Of a DNA stretch of 13,254 nt, positions 6,566 through 13,175 are shown in pieces. The notes below the pieces were generated by a model. The model ran no database searches. It was not told the DNA's origin and worked only from the letters and a program-made list of their open reading frames with translations. Position numbers and translations under genes: made by a program. Source of the stretch: Pseudomonadota bacterium (GTDB taxonomy: Bacteria; Desulfobacterota; Desulfarculia; Desulfarculales; JAHJDS01); the NCBI GenBank assembly GCA_018812395.1, contig JAHJDS010000326.1, positions 1-13,254 of the forward strand, in the 5' to 3' direction. The first letter of the stretch is position 1. Every line of letters starts with the position of its first letter.

Positions 6566-7423
6566 TCAACCCAGGTCCACCTCGAGGTCCCGGCCGGCCA
6601 TCATGTCCACCACCCACAGCCGTCCCCGCAGCAGTTGTTCGGTCCGGCCGAGCAGGATGTTGATGATCTCGCCCGCCTGCCGGGCCGCCACCAGCGGCGG
6701 GGTCATGGGCGGCACGCCGAAATCCACCTCGGTGCCCTTGTCCGCGGCCTTGTCCCGGGGGCCGAAGATGCGCTCGAGGCCCGGGTCACCGGGAAAAACG
6801 GTCGTCACCTGGCCCATGAATCCGGCCACGGCCCCGAAGACCAGCGGCACCCCGGCCCGTTTGGCCCAAACTTCGATCATCAACCGATCCGGGACGTTGT
6901 CCAGGGCGTCGGCCACCACCTGGACGCCGGCCAGGATCCGGTCCACGTTGTCCTCCGTCACCCGCTCGACCACCGGCTCGAGGTCCACGGCCGGGTTGAT
7001 GAGCCTCACCCGCTCGGCCGCGGCCCGGGCCTTGGCCCGGCCCAGGGTCAGGGAGGTGCACAGGATCTGGCGGTTGAAGTTGGTCGGCTCGAAGGTGTCC
7101 TTGTCCGCCACCACCAATCGGCCCACTCCGGCCCGGGCCAGGATTTCGATCAGAAAACCGCCCAGGCCCCCGGAGCCGACGACGCCCACCCGGGACTCCA
7201 GCAGGCGGGCTTGTCCCGCCAGGCCGAAGGAGGGAATCGAGCGGACGTAACGGGCCGGCGTCAGTCCGGCCTCCAGGGCCGCCACGTGGACGTCCCCGAG
7301 GGTCCGGCCGTAGCGGACCGCGGCCTCCTCGAGATCGGCCTCGCCCAGGCGCGGCGGGTCGCCCGGCGCGGCCCGCCCGGCCAGGAACACGGCCAAATCG
7401 CTCTTTTTTTCCCGATCCCCCAC
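6566..7423 (-). CDS. HesA/MoeB/ThiF family adenylyltransferase (E1-like) without zinc cysteines
   Basis: The 285-residue product has the E1/ThiF Rossmann motif VVGSGGLGGF (81-90), the acidic pair in VADKD (105-109), TNFNRQI (114-120) holding the Asn and Arg that contact ATP, and ADALDN (171-176). Members adenylate the C-terminal Gly-Gly of a ubiquitin-like sulfur carrier such as MoaD or ThiS. An N-terminal extension of about 75 residues precedes the fold. There is one cysteine only (Cys122), so the two CxxC zinc motifs and the usual catalytic cysteine of ThiF/MoeB are absent, which suggests adenylation without a thioester or persulfide step. The start is GTG at 7423 with AAGG close upstream; a downstream start is possible. 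A weak TTGACG-N16-TTTAGG lies on the minus strand from about 7459. No carrier protein gene is visible nearby, so the pathway is unresolved. Confidence 0.87.
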   Translation of the reverse strand: MGDREKKSDLAVFLAGRAAPGDPPRLGEADLEEAAVRYGRTLGDVHVAALEAGLTPARYVRSIPSFGLAGQARLLESRVGVVGSGGLGGFLIEILARAGVGRLVVADKDTFEPTNFNRQILCTSLTLGRAKARAAAERVRLINPAVDLEPVVERVTEDNVDRILAGVQVVADALDNVPDRLMIEVWAKRAGVPLVFGAVAGFMGQVTTVFPGDPGLERIFGPRDKAADKGTEVDFGVPPMTPPLVAARQAGEIINILLGRTEQLLRGRLWVVDMMAGRDLEVDLG

Positions 7424-7476
7424 GCCTTCAGCCTAAACCAGTCGCCACCCGATCGTCAACCGGCCGGGTAATGTCT

Positions 7477-7505
7477 TTGACTTGCCTTCCCGAACCAACT
7501 AAGAT
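7477..7505 (+). promoter_or_regulatory. Sigma-70-like promoter of the DUF350-PspA operon
   Basis: TTGACT (7477-7482, five of six matches to TTGACA), a 17-base spacer, then TAAGAT (7500-7505, four of six matches to TATAAT). Transcription would begin near 7512 and leave a leader of about 80 bases before the ATG at 7594. No clear -24/-12 element was seen here, although PspA operons in enterobacteria use sigma-54. Confidence 0.55.
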
Positions 7506-7582
7506 AATGAGGACGCCGATCGGAGAGTCCGCCGGGGGGCGGTCGCATCTCCATCTTTCAGCACGCGCCTTCGCACTTCAGC

Positions 7583-7590
7583 AGGAGAGG
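7583..7590 (+). promoter_or_regulatory. Ribosome binding site that sets the DUF350 start at 7594
   Basis: AGGAGAGG ends 3 bases before ATG 7594. It decides the start: the reading frame is open from 7471, but the upstream 41 codons are not hydrophobic and would begin before the -35 element. Confidence 0.75.
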
Positions 7591-7593
7591 ACC

Positions 7594-8589
7594 ATGGTCT
7601 TGGCATTACTCGGCCCCAGCTGGCTCGCCCGGGATCTGGGGGAGACCCTGATTTTGCTCGAGGCGCCCCTGGCCACGCCGACGCAGGCCGCCACGGGCAT
7701 CCTGTTCGCCTTCCTGTGCGGCGTGGTCGCCCTGGTGGCGACCCTGATCGTCTTGTTCGTGGCCAAGCTGGTGCTGGACGCCAGGCTCAGGTCTTGGCAC
7801 CACATCGACGCCGACAAGGCCCTGACCGAGGCCGACAACCCGGCCCTGGCCCGACTGTACGTGGGCTATTACCTGGGCGTGTTCATCGCCTTCATGCGGG
7901 GCGGCCTGGACGTGGGCGAACCATGGCTGGGCTACGTCCTCCAGTGGGCCGTGGCCGGCGGCGCGGCCATCATCCTGATTAACGTCGCCCTGTTCGTGTG
8001 CGACCTGGTGCTGCTCAACAAGGTGGACGACCTGGCCGAGGTCATGGCCGGCAACCGGGCCGTGGCCAACGTCTGGGCCGGCATGGCCGTGGCCACCGGG
8101 CTGGTCATCGACGGGGCCTTCGGCGGCTTCCACGGCTCGGCCTGGCTGCCACTGTGGGAACTGCTGTTGATCGGCCTGGTCTGGTTCGCCATCGGCCAGG
8201 CGTTGTTCATCATCCTGTTCAAGCTCTTCGAGCTGGCCACGCCCTATGACGACAAGGCCGAACTGGTCCGGGACACCGAGGCCGGTCGCGGCAACCGGGC
8301 CGTGGGCTTCGAGCTGGGGCTGGTCCTCGTCGCCTTCGGGATCATCGTCCGGGCGGCCGTGGGCGGCGCCCCGACCTGGGTCGGGTTCCTGCACGATCTG
8401 GGGGCGGCCATCCTCTACGCCGTATTGGCCATGATCATGGTGGCGATCGTCCGCGTCTTCTCCAATTGGTTGTTCATCCGCGGCGGTAGCGTCAACAAGG
8501 AGATCGCCCAGGACGCCAACGTCGGCGTCGGCGTGCTCAGCGGCGCCATGTTCGTCCTGTTCGCCATCGCCCTGACCAAAGCCTTGTAG
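7594..8589 (+). CDS. Duplicated DUF350 (YjfL-like) integral membrane protein
   Basis: The 331-residue product is strongly hydrophobic, with about eight membrane segments (near 33-62, 85-103, 112-141, 158-177, 184-213, 236-257, 265-295, 310-328). Four related motifs recur at the start of alternate segments: DNPALARLYVGYYLG (81-95), GNRAVANVWAG (153-163), GNRAVGFELG (233-242) and DANVGVGVLSG (307-317). A single DUF350/UPF0719 protein (E. coli YjfL, about 130 residues) carries two such half-repeats, so this is a tandem duplication of the domain in one chain. DUF350 proteins are membrane proteins of unknown activity often encoded near PspA-type proteins. The stop is 9 bases before the next start. 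The upstream frame to 7471 is excluded because of the ribosome site at 7583. Confidence 0.85.
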   Translation: MVLALLGPSWLARDLGETLILLEAPLATPTQAATGILFAFLCGVVALVATLIVLFVAKLVLDARLRSWHHIDADKALTEADNPALARLYVGYYLGVFIAFMRGGLDVGEPWLGYVLQWAVAGGAAIILINVALFVCDLVLLNKVDDLAEVMAGNRAVANVWAGMAVATGLVIDGAFGGFHGSAWLPLWELLLIGLVWFAIGQALFIILFKLFELATPYDDKAELVRDTEAGRGNRAVGFELGLVLVAFGIIVRAAVGGAPTWVGFLHDLGAAILYAVLAMIMVAIVRVFSNWLFIRGGSVNKEIAQDANVGVGVLSGAMFVLFAIALTKAL

Positions 8590-8598
8590 GGAGCGGTT

Positions 8599-9516
8599 AT
8601 GACTGTCAGAAAAGTCTGTCTGGGACTGGGACTGCTCCTGGCGGCGGCGGTGATGGTCGCTGCCGACACCCAAGTGGCCGAGGCCCGGCGCTTCGGTGGA
8701 TTCCGCTCGTTTTCATCCTCCCGGAGTTCTTCCTTCCGGAGTTCCTATCGGTCGTCGTCCCGCTACCGGAGCCGGTCCTCTTCGCGCCGCAGTTATAGCT
8801 CGCGTCGGACCTCGACCGGCCGGACCCGGGGCTTTCGGACCTCCGGCTCCAGCCGCCGGGCGACCCTGGGCGGCCAGGGTTGGATGAAACGCGGTCGGAC
8901 CTCGTCTTCCGGCTGGCAGGCCCGGCGGCAGGCCTCCCGGGCGGCCTACTCGCGCTACCGGAGCCGCACCGGGGGTTCGGCCATCCAACGCACCGGCAGC
9001 CGCTCCTACCGCTCCTATCAGACCCGGCGGCAGGCCATCAACTCCCGCCCCAGCCGGATGGGGAGCCGGTATTCCCGCGGCCGGACGGTCTACGTCACGC
9101 CTCGTTATTCCCGGCGCGGGTTCTGGGGCGGTCACGGCTATCCGAGGTGGGGTTATCACTCCCTGGGCATCTGGGACCTGGCCTTCCTGATGACGGTCAA
9201 CCACCTGTTCTGGTATCATCACTGGAACTCTCTGTCCCGATACCGGAACCAGTTTGACCAGCAGAAATGGGCCGAACTCGAGGCCCGGGTGGCCCAGATG
9301 GAGGCAAAGGGCGTCAAGCGCGACCCCAAGTACCTGGACCCCAACACCGACCCGGACCTCCAGTTCTCCCGCCAGTTCGGGGGGCAGCACCCGGACGTGG
9401 TCTACGCCGGCAAGAAGAAAGACCGCGGGGCGTCGCTCTTCTGGGTGTTCGTGGGCATCAGCGTGGCGATGGCCGGCGGCTGGACCGTCTGGTACGTCTT
9501 CATTCGCAGGACATAG
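8599..9516 (+). CDS. Arg/Ser/Tyr-rich exported protein with C-terminal membrane anchor
   Basis: The 305-residue product starts with a signal peptide (basic MTVRK, hydrophobic core 7-22, AEA cleavage site near 27-29). Residues 30-175 are dominated by Arg, Ser and Tyr, with runs such as SSYRSSSRYRSRSSSRRSYS, resembling a eukaryotic RS domain in composition. An aromatic stretch with WDLAFLMTVNHLFWYHHW (192-209) follows, then a charged segment (EARVAQMEAKGVKRDPKYLDP, shortened here) and a terminal membrane helix (about 279-301) ending FIRRT. The polycationic part would face the periplasm, where it could contact anionic lipid, lipopolysaccharide or peptidoglycan; this is inference. GGGAG lies 8 bases before the ATG. 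I do not recognise a named family; it occupies a slot in the DUF350-PspA operon with no obvious counterpart in yjfIJKLM. Confidence 0.82.
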   Translation: MTVRKVCLGLGLLLAAAVMVAADTQVAEARRFGGFRSFSSSRSSSFRSSYRSSSRYRSRSSSRRSYSSRRTSTGRTRGFRTSGSSRRATLGGQGWMKRGRTSSSGWQARRQASRAAYSRYRSRTGGSAIQRTGSRSYRSYQTRRQAINSRPSRMGSRYSRGRTVYVTPRYSRRGFWGGHGYPRWGYHSLGIWDLAFLMTVNHLFWYHHWNSLSRYRNQFDQQKWAELEARVAQMEAKGVKRDPKYLDPNTDPDLQFSRQFGGQHPDVVYAGKKKDRGASLFWVFVGISVAMAGGWTVWYVFIRRT

Positions 9517-9517
9517 C

Positions 9518-10159
9518 ATGGGCTTTCGAGGCGGCGGATCGGAGAAAAAAAAGCGCCGGACGCTCTGGGAGAAGTGGACCCAAAAGGAGGAGCCCCCGGA
9601 GCGCGAGGATCAAAAGATATTCAATCCGCTACACATCTACGTCGGCGGCTTCGTCAGCCTGAGTGACCCGGAGGTGTCCGGCGACTTCGAGGTCAAAACG
9701 GTCGCCGAGTACGACCGGGGCGCCGATAAGATGACCCGGGCCCTTGTATCTCTGGGCGAGGAGACCCATCTTGTCGAAACGGACCTCGATGAGGCCGACG
9801 GCAAGGTCAAAACGTACTTGTTCCACAACGTGGACGAGTTCGGCTTTGACGAGGAATTCCTTAAAATCCTGGGCGACCCCGAAATGACCGACGAGGACGG
9901 GGTGACCTTCCAGAACGCCCTGGGGACCAAGGAGCCGGTCACGGCCGTAGCCCGGGTGATCACCGATCCCGGGGGGGCGGTGGACAAGCGAAGTCTGTCC
10001 CTGTGGGCCTACGAACGGGAGGCGCCCCAGGGCATGGAATATCTGCACATCGAGATGGACGAGGCGGACGGCTACTTCGTCATCCAGGTCGGCCGGGAGA
10101 TCGTGTCGTCCCTGGTGCGGGTCCTGCCGCCGCCCAAAACAGGTGAGGTGACGAGATGA
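9518..10159 (+). CDS. Acidic cytosolic protein of the DUF350-PspA operon (YjfK/DUF2491- or DUF4178-like, uncertain)
   Basis: The 213-residue product begins with a basic stretch (EKKKRRTLWEKW) and continues as an acidic, mostly beta protein without signal peptide or membrane segment. Notable segments are IYVGGFVSLSD (40-50), KTVAEYDRG, THLVETDLDEADG and DEFGFDEEFLKIL (106-118). The start is ATG at 9518, one base after the previous stop, with GCAGGA upstream; the frame is open back to 9254 but that part lies inside the RS-rich gene. The stop overlaps the next start in ATGA. Size and position match YjfK (DUF2491) in the enterobacterial cluster, while the 'VGGFVSL...V-x-EYDRG' region also recalls DUF4178; neither was searched. 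Function unknown. Confidence 0.8.
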   Translation: MGFRGGGSEKKKRRTLWEKWTQKEEPPEREDQKIFNPLHIYVGGFVSLSDPEVSGDFEVKTVAEYDRGADKMTRALVSLGEETHLVETDLDEADGKVKTYLFHNVDEFGFDEEFLKILGDPEMTDEDGVTFQNALGTKEPVTAVARVITDPGGAVDKRSLSLWAYEREAPQGMEYLHIEMDEADGYFVIQVGREIVSSLVRVLPPPKTGEVTR

Positions 10160-10623
10160 ATACCACCGGGGTGACCGTATTTGTCAGCGGAGAGGAGGAC
10201 CTGTCCATTTTCTTGGGAGAGGCGGGCTACACCGTCACCGAGGCGGGCCAGGACGAGGGCACGTTGGCCTTCAAGATCGGCGTCGAGGACCGTCACGGCG
10301 AGGTGTTCTTGAGCGTCCACCAGGACGACGAGGACGAACTGGCCGAACTCTTCTTCCAGATCAACATCGCCGCCGAGGACGAACTGAAGTTCGCCGACGC
10401 GGCCGCCGAGCTGACCTTCAAGGACCGGCTGCTGGAACTGGCCACCTACCTCGACGGCGTGGCCGTGGGCCGGGACACCGAGTCCTTCAAGGACAAGGTG
10501 ATGATCGTGGCCACCGAGAAACGGCGGGCCGACGGCCTGGACGATTTCGAGATCGTCTACATCCTCGAGGGTTTGTGGGACGCCCAGGAGGCCATCCTGA
10601 CCCTCATTGACGAGTACGCCTGA
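10156..10623 (+). CDS. Acidic cytosolic protein of the DUF350-PspA operon (possible YjfI/DUF2170-like)
   Basis: The 155-residue product is very acidic, with no membrane segment, signal peptide or cysteine. It alternates predicted strands (VTVFVSGEEDLSIFL, LAFKIGVED, EVFLSVHQDD) with helices, and ends in an acidic helix (GLWDAQEAILTLIDEYA). The ATG at 10156 overlaps the TGA of the upstream gene by four bases, indicating coupling. By gene company and size it may correspond to YjfI (DUF2170, about 130 residues), the small partner encoded beside YjfJ in E. coli; this rests on context, with little visible sequence identity. The long uninterrupted frame on the opposite strand is a codon-bias shadow. 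Confidence 0.8.
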   Translation: MNTTGVTVFVSGEEDLSIFLGEAGYTVTEAGQDEGTLAFKIGVEDRHGEVFLSVHQDDEDELAELFFQINIAAEDELKFADAAAELTFKDRLLELATYLDGVAVGRDTESFKDKVMIVATEKRRADGLDDFEIVYILEGLWDAQEAILTLIDEYA

Positions 10624-10683
10624 TTTCCCGGGACGAAGGTTCATTGGAAGACCCGGCGTTCGAGGTTTGAGAAGGAGAAAAAA

Positions 10684-11355
10684 ATGGGTATCGGCAGAAA
10701 GATAGCCAACTGGCTGATGGGCAAGAAAGACGAGACCGAGGCCTGGATCGAGGACGCGGACCGGCCCAACCAGGCCCGCCAGGAGGTCAAGCGCCAGGAA
10801 ACGGCCGTCCGGGACTACGAGCAGGCCTACGCCGAGATCCTGGCCATGAAGAACCGGACCGCGGCCAAGGTCAAGGACCTCGAGGGCCAGCTCAGCGCGC
10901 TGGAGCAGGCGGCCGGGGTCTATTTGGACCGGGGCGAGGAGGCCAAGGCCACGGCCTGCGCCGAGCAGATGGCCGGGATCGAGGCCCAACTCGAGGCGGC
11001 CAAGACCGACTTCACGGCCCATGAGCAGAACGTGGCCCGGGCCGAGACCGAGTGGAAGCGGGCCCAGAAGTCGTTGGACGAGGTCCGCCGCCTGTCCGAG
11101 CAGATCGTCTCGTCCCATCACGTCGCCCAGGGCCGCAAGCTGAGCAGCAAAGCCTTTGACGGCTCGGGGCTGGCCCAGCTCCGGGCCATGCGCGAACGCC
11201 AGGAGGCGGCCGAGGGCAAGATGGACGCCCTCGAAACCATTCGCGGCGCGACCGATTCGACCTCGACCGAGGCCTTGGTCCAGGGCGCGGGCAAGAGTTC
11301 CGACGTCCGGGCCCAGGAGATCCTGGCCAAGTTGAAAGCCAAGAAGGGCGGCTAG
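10684..11355 (+). CDS. PspA/IM30 family protein, YjfJ-like (ESCRT-III-type)
   Basis: The 223-residue product begins with a short amphipathic helix (MGIGRKIANWLMGK), expected to insert into the membrane interface. A long, nearly continuous charged coiled coil (about 25-165) follows, then a short C-terminal helix ending SSDVRAQEILAKLKAKKGG, which resembles the 'SSAQDVLARL' end of E. coli YjfJ. PspA/IM30 proteins are bacterial ESCRT-III relatives that polymerise on and repair membranes. AAGGAGA lies upstream of the ATG, in a 60-base gap after the previous gene, so expression may be partly independent. It is last in the operon and is followed by a strong terminator. No PspF, PspB or PspC is encoded nearby, so control differs from the classic Psp system. 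Confidence 0.88.
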   Translation: MGIGRKIANWLMGKKDETEAWIEDADRPNQARQEVKRQETAVRDYEQAYAEILAMKNRTAAKVKDLEGQLSALEQAAGVYLDRGEEAKATACAEQMAGIEAQLEAAKTDFTAHEQNVARAETEWKRAQKSLDEVRRLSEQIVSSHHVAQGRKLSSKAFDGSGLAQLRAMRERQEAAEGKMDALETIRGATDSTSTEALVQGAGKSSDVRAQEILAKLKAKKGG

Positions 11356-11380
11356 CCGCCCGCGCTGGCCTGACCCACGC

Positions 11381-11422
11381 AAAAAAAAAGCCCGGCCTCC
11401 CATGGGGGCCGGGTTTTTTATT
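11381..11422 (+). terminator. Intrinsic terminator of the DUF350-PspA operon (possibly bidirectional)
   Basis: CCCGGCCTCC (11391-11400) pairs with GGGGGCCGGG (11404-11413) in a ten-pair stem with one G-U and a three-base loop, followed by six T's (11414-11419). A run of nine A's (11381-11389) precedes it, so it can also work for minus-strand transcripts coming from the HNH side. It lies 26 bases after the PspA stop. Confidence 0.9.
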
Positions 11423-11489
11423 TCATGTATTTCTAGGTATTTCTTAAAGTTAAGACACCATCTCTTGTGCCAAGATTGCCTAAGCAACA

Positions 11490-12176
11490 CTAATGGTTCC
11501 ACACAACCTCGCACGCCAAGTACTCTCTAATGACCATTCTAATGACAACTCCATACCCAACTGACGTAAGATAACGATATCTTCCTCGTTGAGCAGTGAT
11601 CCAAAAAGAAGTACCTGGTTCCTTAGTAATTAACCACTGCATTGCTCGACTCCCAACCTCTGGTACAATCGACGACCGTGGTGGTGCTTCAAAATTATTT
11701 CGTACATCTGAATTCATAGAAGTGAGCGGTATAAATGTGATATTCGAAGGATCATCTAGTTGTGGGTCGTTCAGTTAGAAGGCCGCGTGCCCCCGGGCAA
11801 GCTTAAGAACAACGTTTCTGATTCTTTCCGTTTCGACCTTGAAAAATGACAGGCCATTTTCCTCTATGTATGCTTGGCTAAACTTCCAAACTAGAGCCGG
11901 CTTTCTTTTAAAAATCTGCTTTATTTTATAGCGTTCGAAGCCATCCGCTTGGACCGATCCGCTAATGGCACACTCTATAAGACACGCTACGTATTCCTCG
12001 TCCATCGAAAAACTCTCGTTACAAGACCGACAGGCTGGCACGACTGGAAGATTAGTTGGGTAAGGCTTGTCCAAACAGATTTTCGAAGGTACGTGGTCCC
12101 GCGTCTCTGTGGCACCTGCGCAATAGGCGCAGAAAGTCGTCTGCCTTGTGTCACCATAATTTGGACGTTGTTCCAT
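11490..12176 (-). pseudogene. HNH endonuclease-like gene interrupted by one in-frame stop
   Basis: From ATG 12176 the frame encodes 133 residues up to TAA at 11777-11775. It then continues in the same frame, with no further stop, for 94 more residues to TAG at 11492-11490. The N-terminal part has Cys16-x2-Cys19, RDHVP (26-30) and Cys49-x2-Cys52-Asn53, the zinc-stabilised HNH pattern in which DH and N belong to the metal-binding active site. Around the stop the sequence reads KLARGHAAF-stop-LNDPQLDDP, where relatives recalled from memory have Glu or Tyr-Glu, so a GAA to TAA change is likely. The downstream part (PEVGSRAMQWL, GRYRYLTSVGYG, IREYLACEVVW) is the family's C-terminal region. The HNH core is upstream of the stop, so a truncated product could still fold. 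Base composition is AT-richer than all neighbours, suggesting transfer. Confidence 0.82.
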
Positions 12177-12244
12177 TGCTATTTCGGTAAACGATACAGT
12201 TTAAACGGACTGGGCCCCCGAAAGGTTTTCCGTCTTGGTCGCGC

Positions 12245-13147
12245 TCAACCCAGCAGGTCGACCAGGGCCGTGTCCACCTGGGGGAACTGAAACTCGAACC
12301 CGGCCTCGGTCAGCCTCTGGGGCAGCGCCCGCTGGCCCTGGACCAGCACCGAGCCGAACTCCCCCAGCGCCAGCCGCAACACGAACGCCGGGGTCGGTAT
12401 AAACGACGGCTTCCGGAGCGCCTGGCCCACGGCCCGGGCCAGGTCCCGGTTGGTGACCGGGTTCGGCGCGGTCAGGTTGAACGGTCCGGTCAGTTTTTCG
12501 TTTTCGGCCAAGAATAAAAGCGCCGCCACCAGGTCATTTTGATGAATCCACGAAAAATACTGCTTGCCGCCGCCCAGCGGCCCGCCCAGGAACATCCGGA
12601 AGGGCCGGACCACCTGTTCCAGGGCCCCGCCCCGGCGGCCCAGGACGATCCCGAACCGGGCCCGGACGACCCGCACCCCGGCCGCCTCGGCCTTGATCGC
12701 CTCGCTCTCCCAATGCCGGCAGACCATGGCCAGGAAGTCAAGGCCCGGCGGCGAGTATTCATCCAATTCCTCGTCGCCCCGGAAGCCGTAGTAGCCCACG
12801 GCCGAGGTGGAGATCAGTTTCTTGCCTCGCCCGCCGGCCGCGACCAGGGCCTCGACCAGGTTTTTCGTGCCGGCGATCCGGCTCTCCAGAATGACCTTCT
12901 TGTAGTCCTCGGTCCAGCGCCGGCCGAACAGGTTGGCCCCGGCCAGGTTGATTGCCACGTCGGCCTCGGCCACCGCCGCCTGCCAGTCCCCGGGCTGGTT
13001 GGGATCGCCCTGGACCCAGCTCAGGCCCTCCGTCTTCGACTCCCTGGCCCCCCGTGACAGGCCGATCACCTGGTGGCCGCTTTGGAGCAGCGGGGCGATC
13101 AGGCGGCGGCCGACGAATCCGGACGCACCGGTGATGAAGAATTTCAT
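12245..13147 (-). CDS. TIGR01777 family epimerase (YfcH/SulA-like, NAD(P)-dependent, DUF1731 C-terminus)
   Basis: The 300-residue product is a full-length atypical extended short-chain dehydrogenase. It has the Rossmann motif FITGASGFVGRRL (4-16), NLAGANLFGRRW (67-78), SRIAGTKNLVEAL, STSAVGYYG (113-121), FSWIHQNDLVAALLFL and GPFNLTAPNPVTN, and ends with a DUF1731-like segment carrying LGEFGSVLVQGQRALPQRLTEAGFEF. In this family SAVGYYG replaces the usual Ser/Tyr active-site arrangement. The physiological substrate is not established. The start is ATG at 13147 with a G-run (GGGGGG) just upstream, 28 bases after the stop of the His-rich gene on the same strand, so the two may be cotranscribed. 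Base composition is back to that of the host chromosome. Confidence 0.92.
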   Translation of the reverse strand: MKFFITGASGFVGRRLIAPLLQSGHQVIGLSRGARESKTEGLSWVQGDPNQPGDWQAAVAEADVAINLAGANLFGRRWTEDYKKVILESRIAGTKNLVEALVAAGGRGKKLISTSAVGYYGFRGDEELDEYSPPGLDFLAMVCRHWESEAIKAEAAGVRVVRARFGIVLGRRGGALEQVVRPFRMFLGGPLGGGKQYFSWIHQNDLVAALLFLAENEKLTGPFNLTAPNPVTNRDLARAVGQALRKPSFIPTPAFVLRLALGEFGSVLVQGQRALPQRLTEAGFEFQFPQVDTALVDLLG

Positions 13148-13175
13148 GTCCCCCCCCTGTCAGGCCCGCGCCTGG

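Noticed and set aside
7471..7593. Upstream extension of the DUF350 gene
   Set aside because: It begins before the likely -35 element, its residues are not membrane-like, and a strong AGGAGAGG precedes the ATG at 7594.
7606..8673. 355-codon open frame on the minus strand
   Set aside because: It is antisense to the DUF350 gene; the product is an Asp/Gln/Gly/His-rich mirror of a hydrophobic coding sequence.
9254..9517. Upstream extension of the 213-residue acidic protein
   Set aside because: It overlaps the RS-rich gene in another frame and reads as Arg/Ser/Pro/Thr-rich noise; ATG 9518 has a ribosome site and one-base spacing to the previous stop.
8713..9519. 268-codon open frame on the minus strand opposite the RS-rich gene
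   Set aside because: The sense frame has a signal peptide, ribosome site and operon fit; the antisense product is Pro/Gly/Ala-rich without recognisable features.
11419..11443. Three TATTTC copies spaced 9-10 bases after the terminator, considered as an attachment site or iteron
   Set aside because: Too short and too few, overlapping the T-run of the terminator, with no integrase or matching copy at the other end of the AT-rich patch.
10072..11514. 480-codon open frame on the minus strand
   Set aside because: It is antisense to the acidic protein and PspA genes, crosses the terminator, and its product is a Leu/Gly/Arg-rich codon-bias shadow without domains.
12034..12048. CTGGCACG-like partial sigma-54 promoter in the AT-rich patch
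   Set aside because: The -12 part (TTGC) is missing at the required spacing, and the site lies inside the HNH frame.
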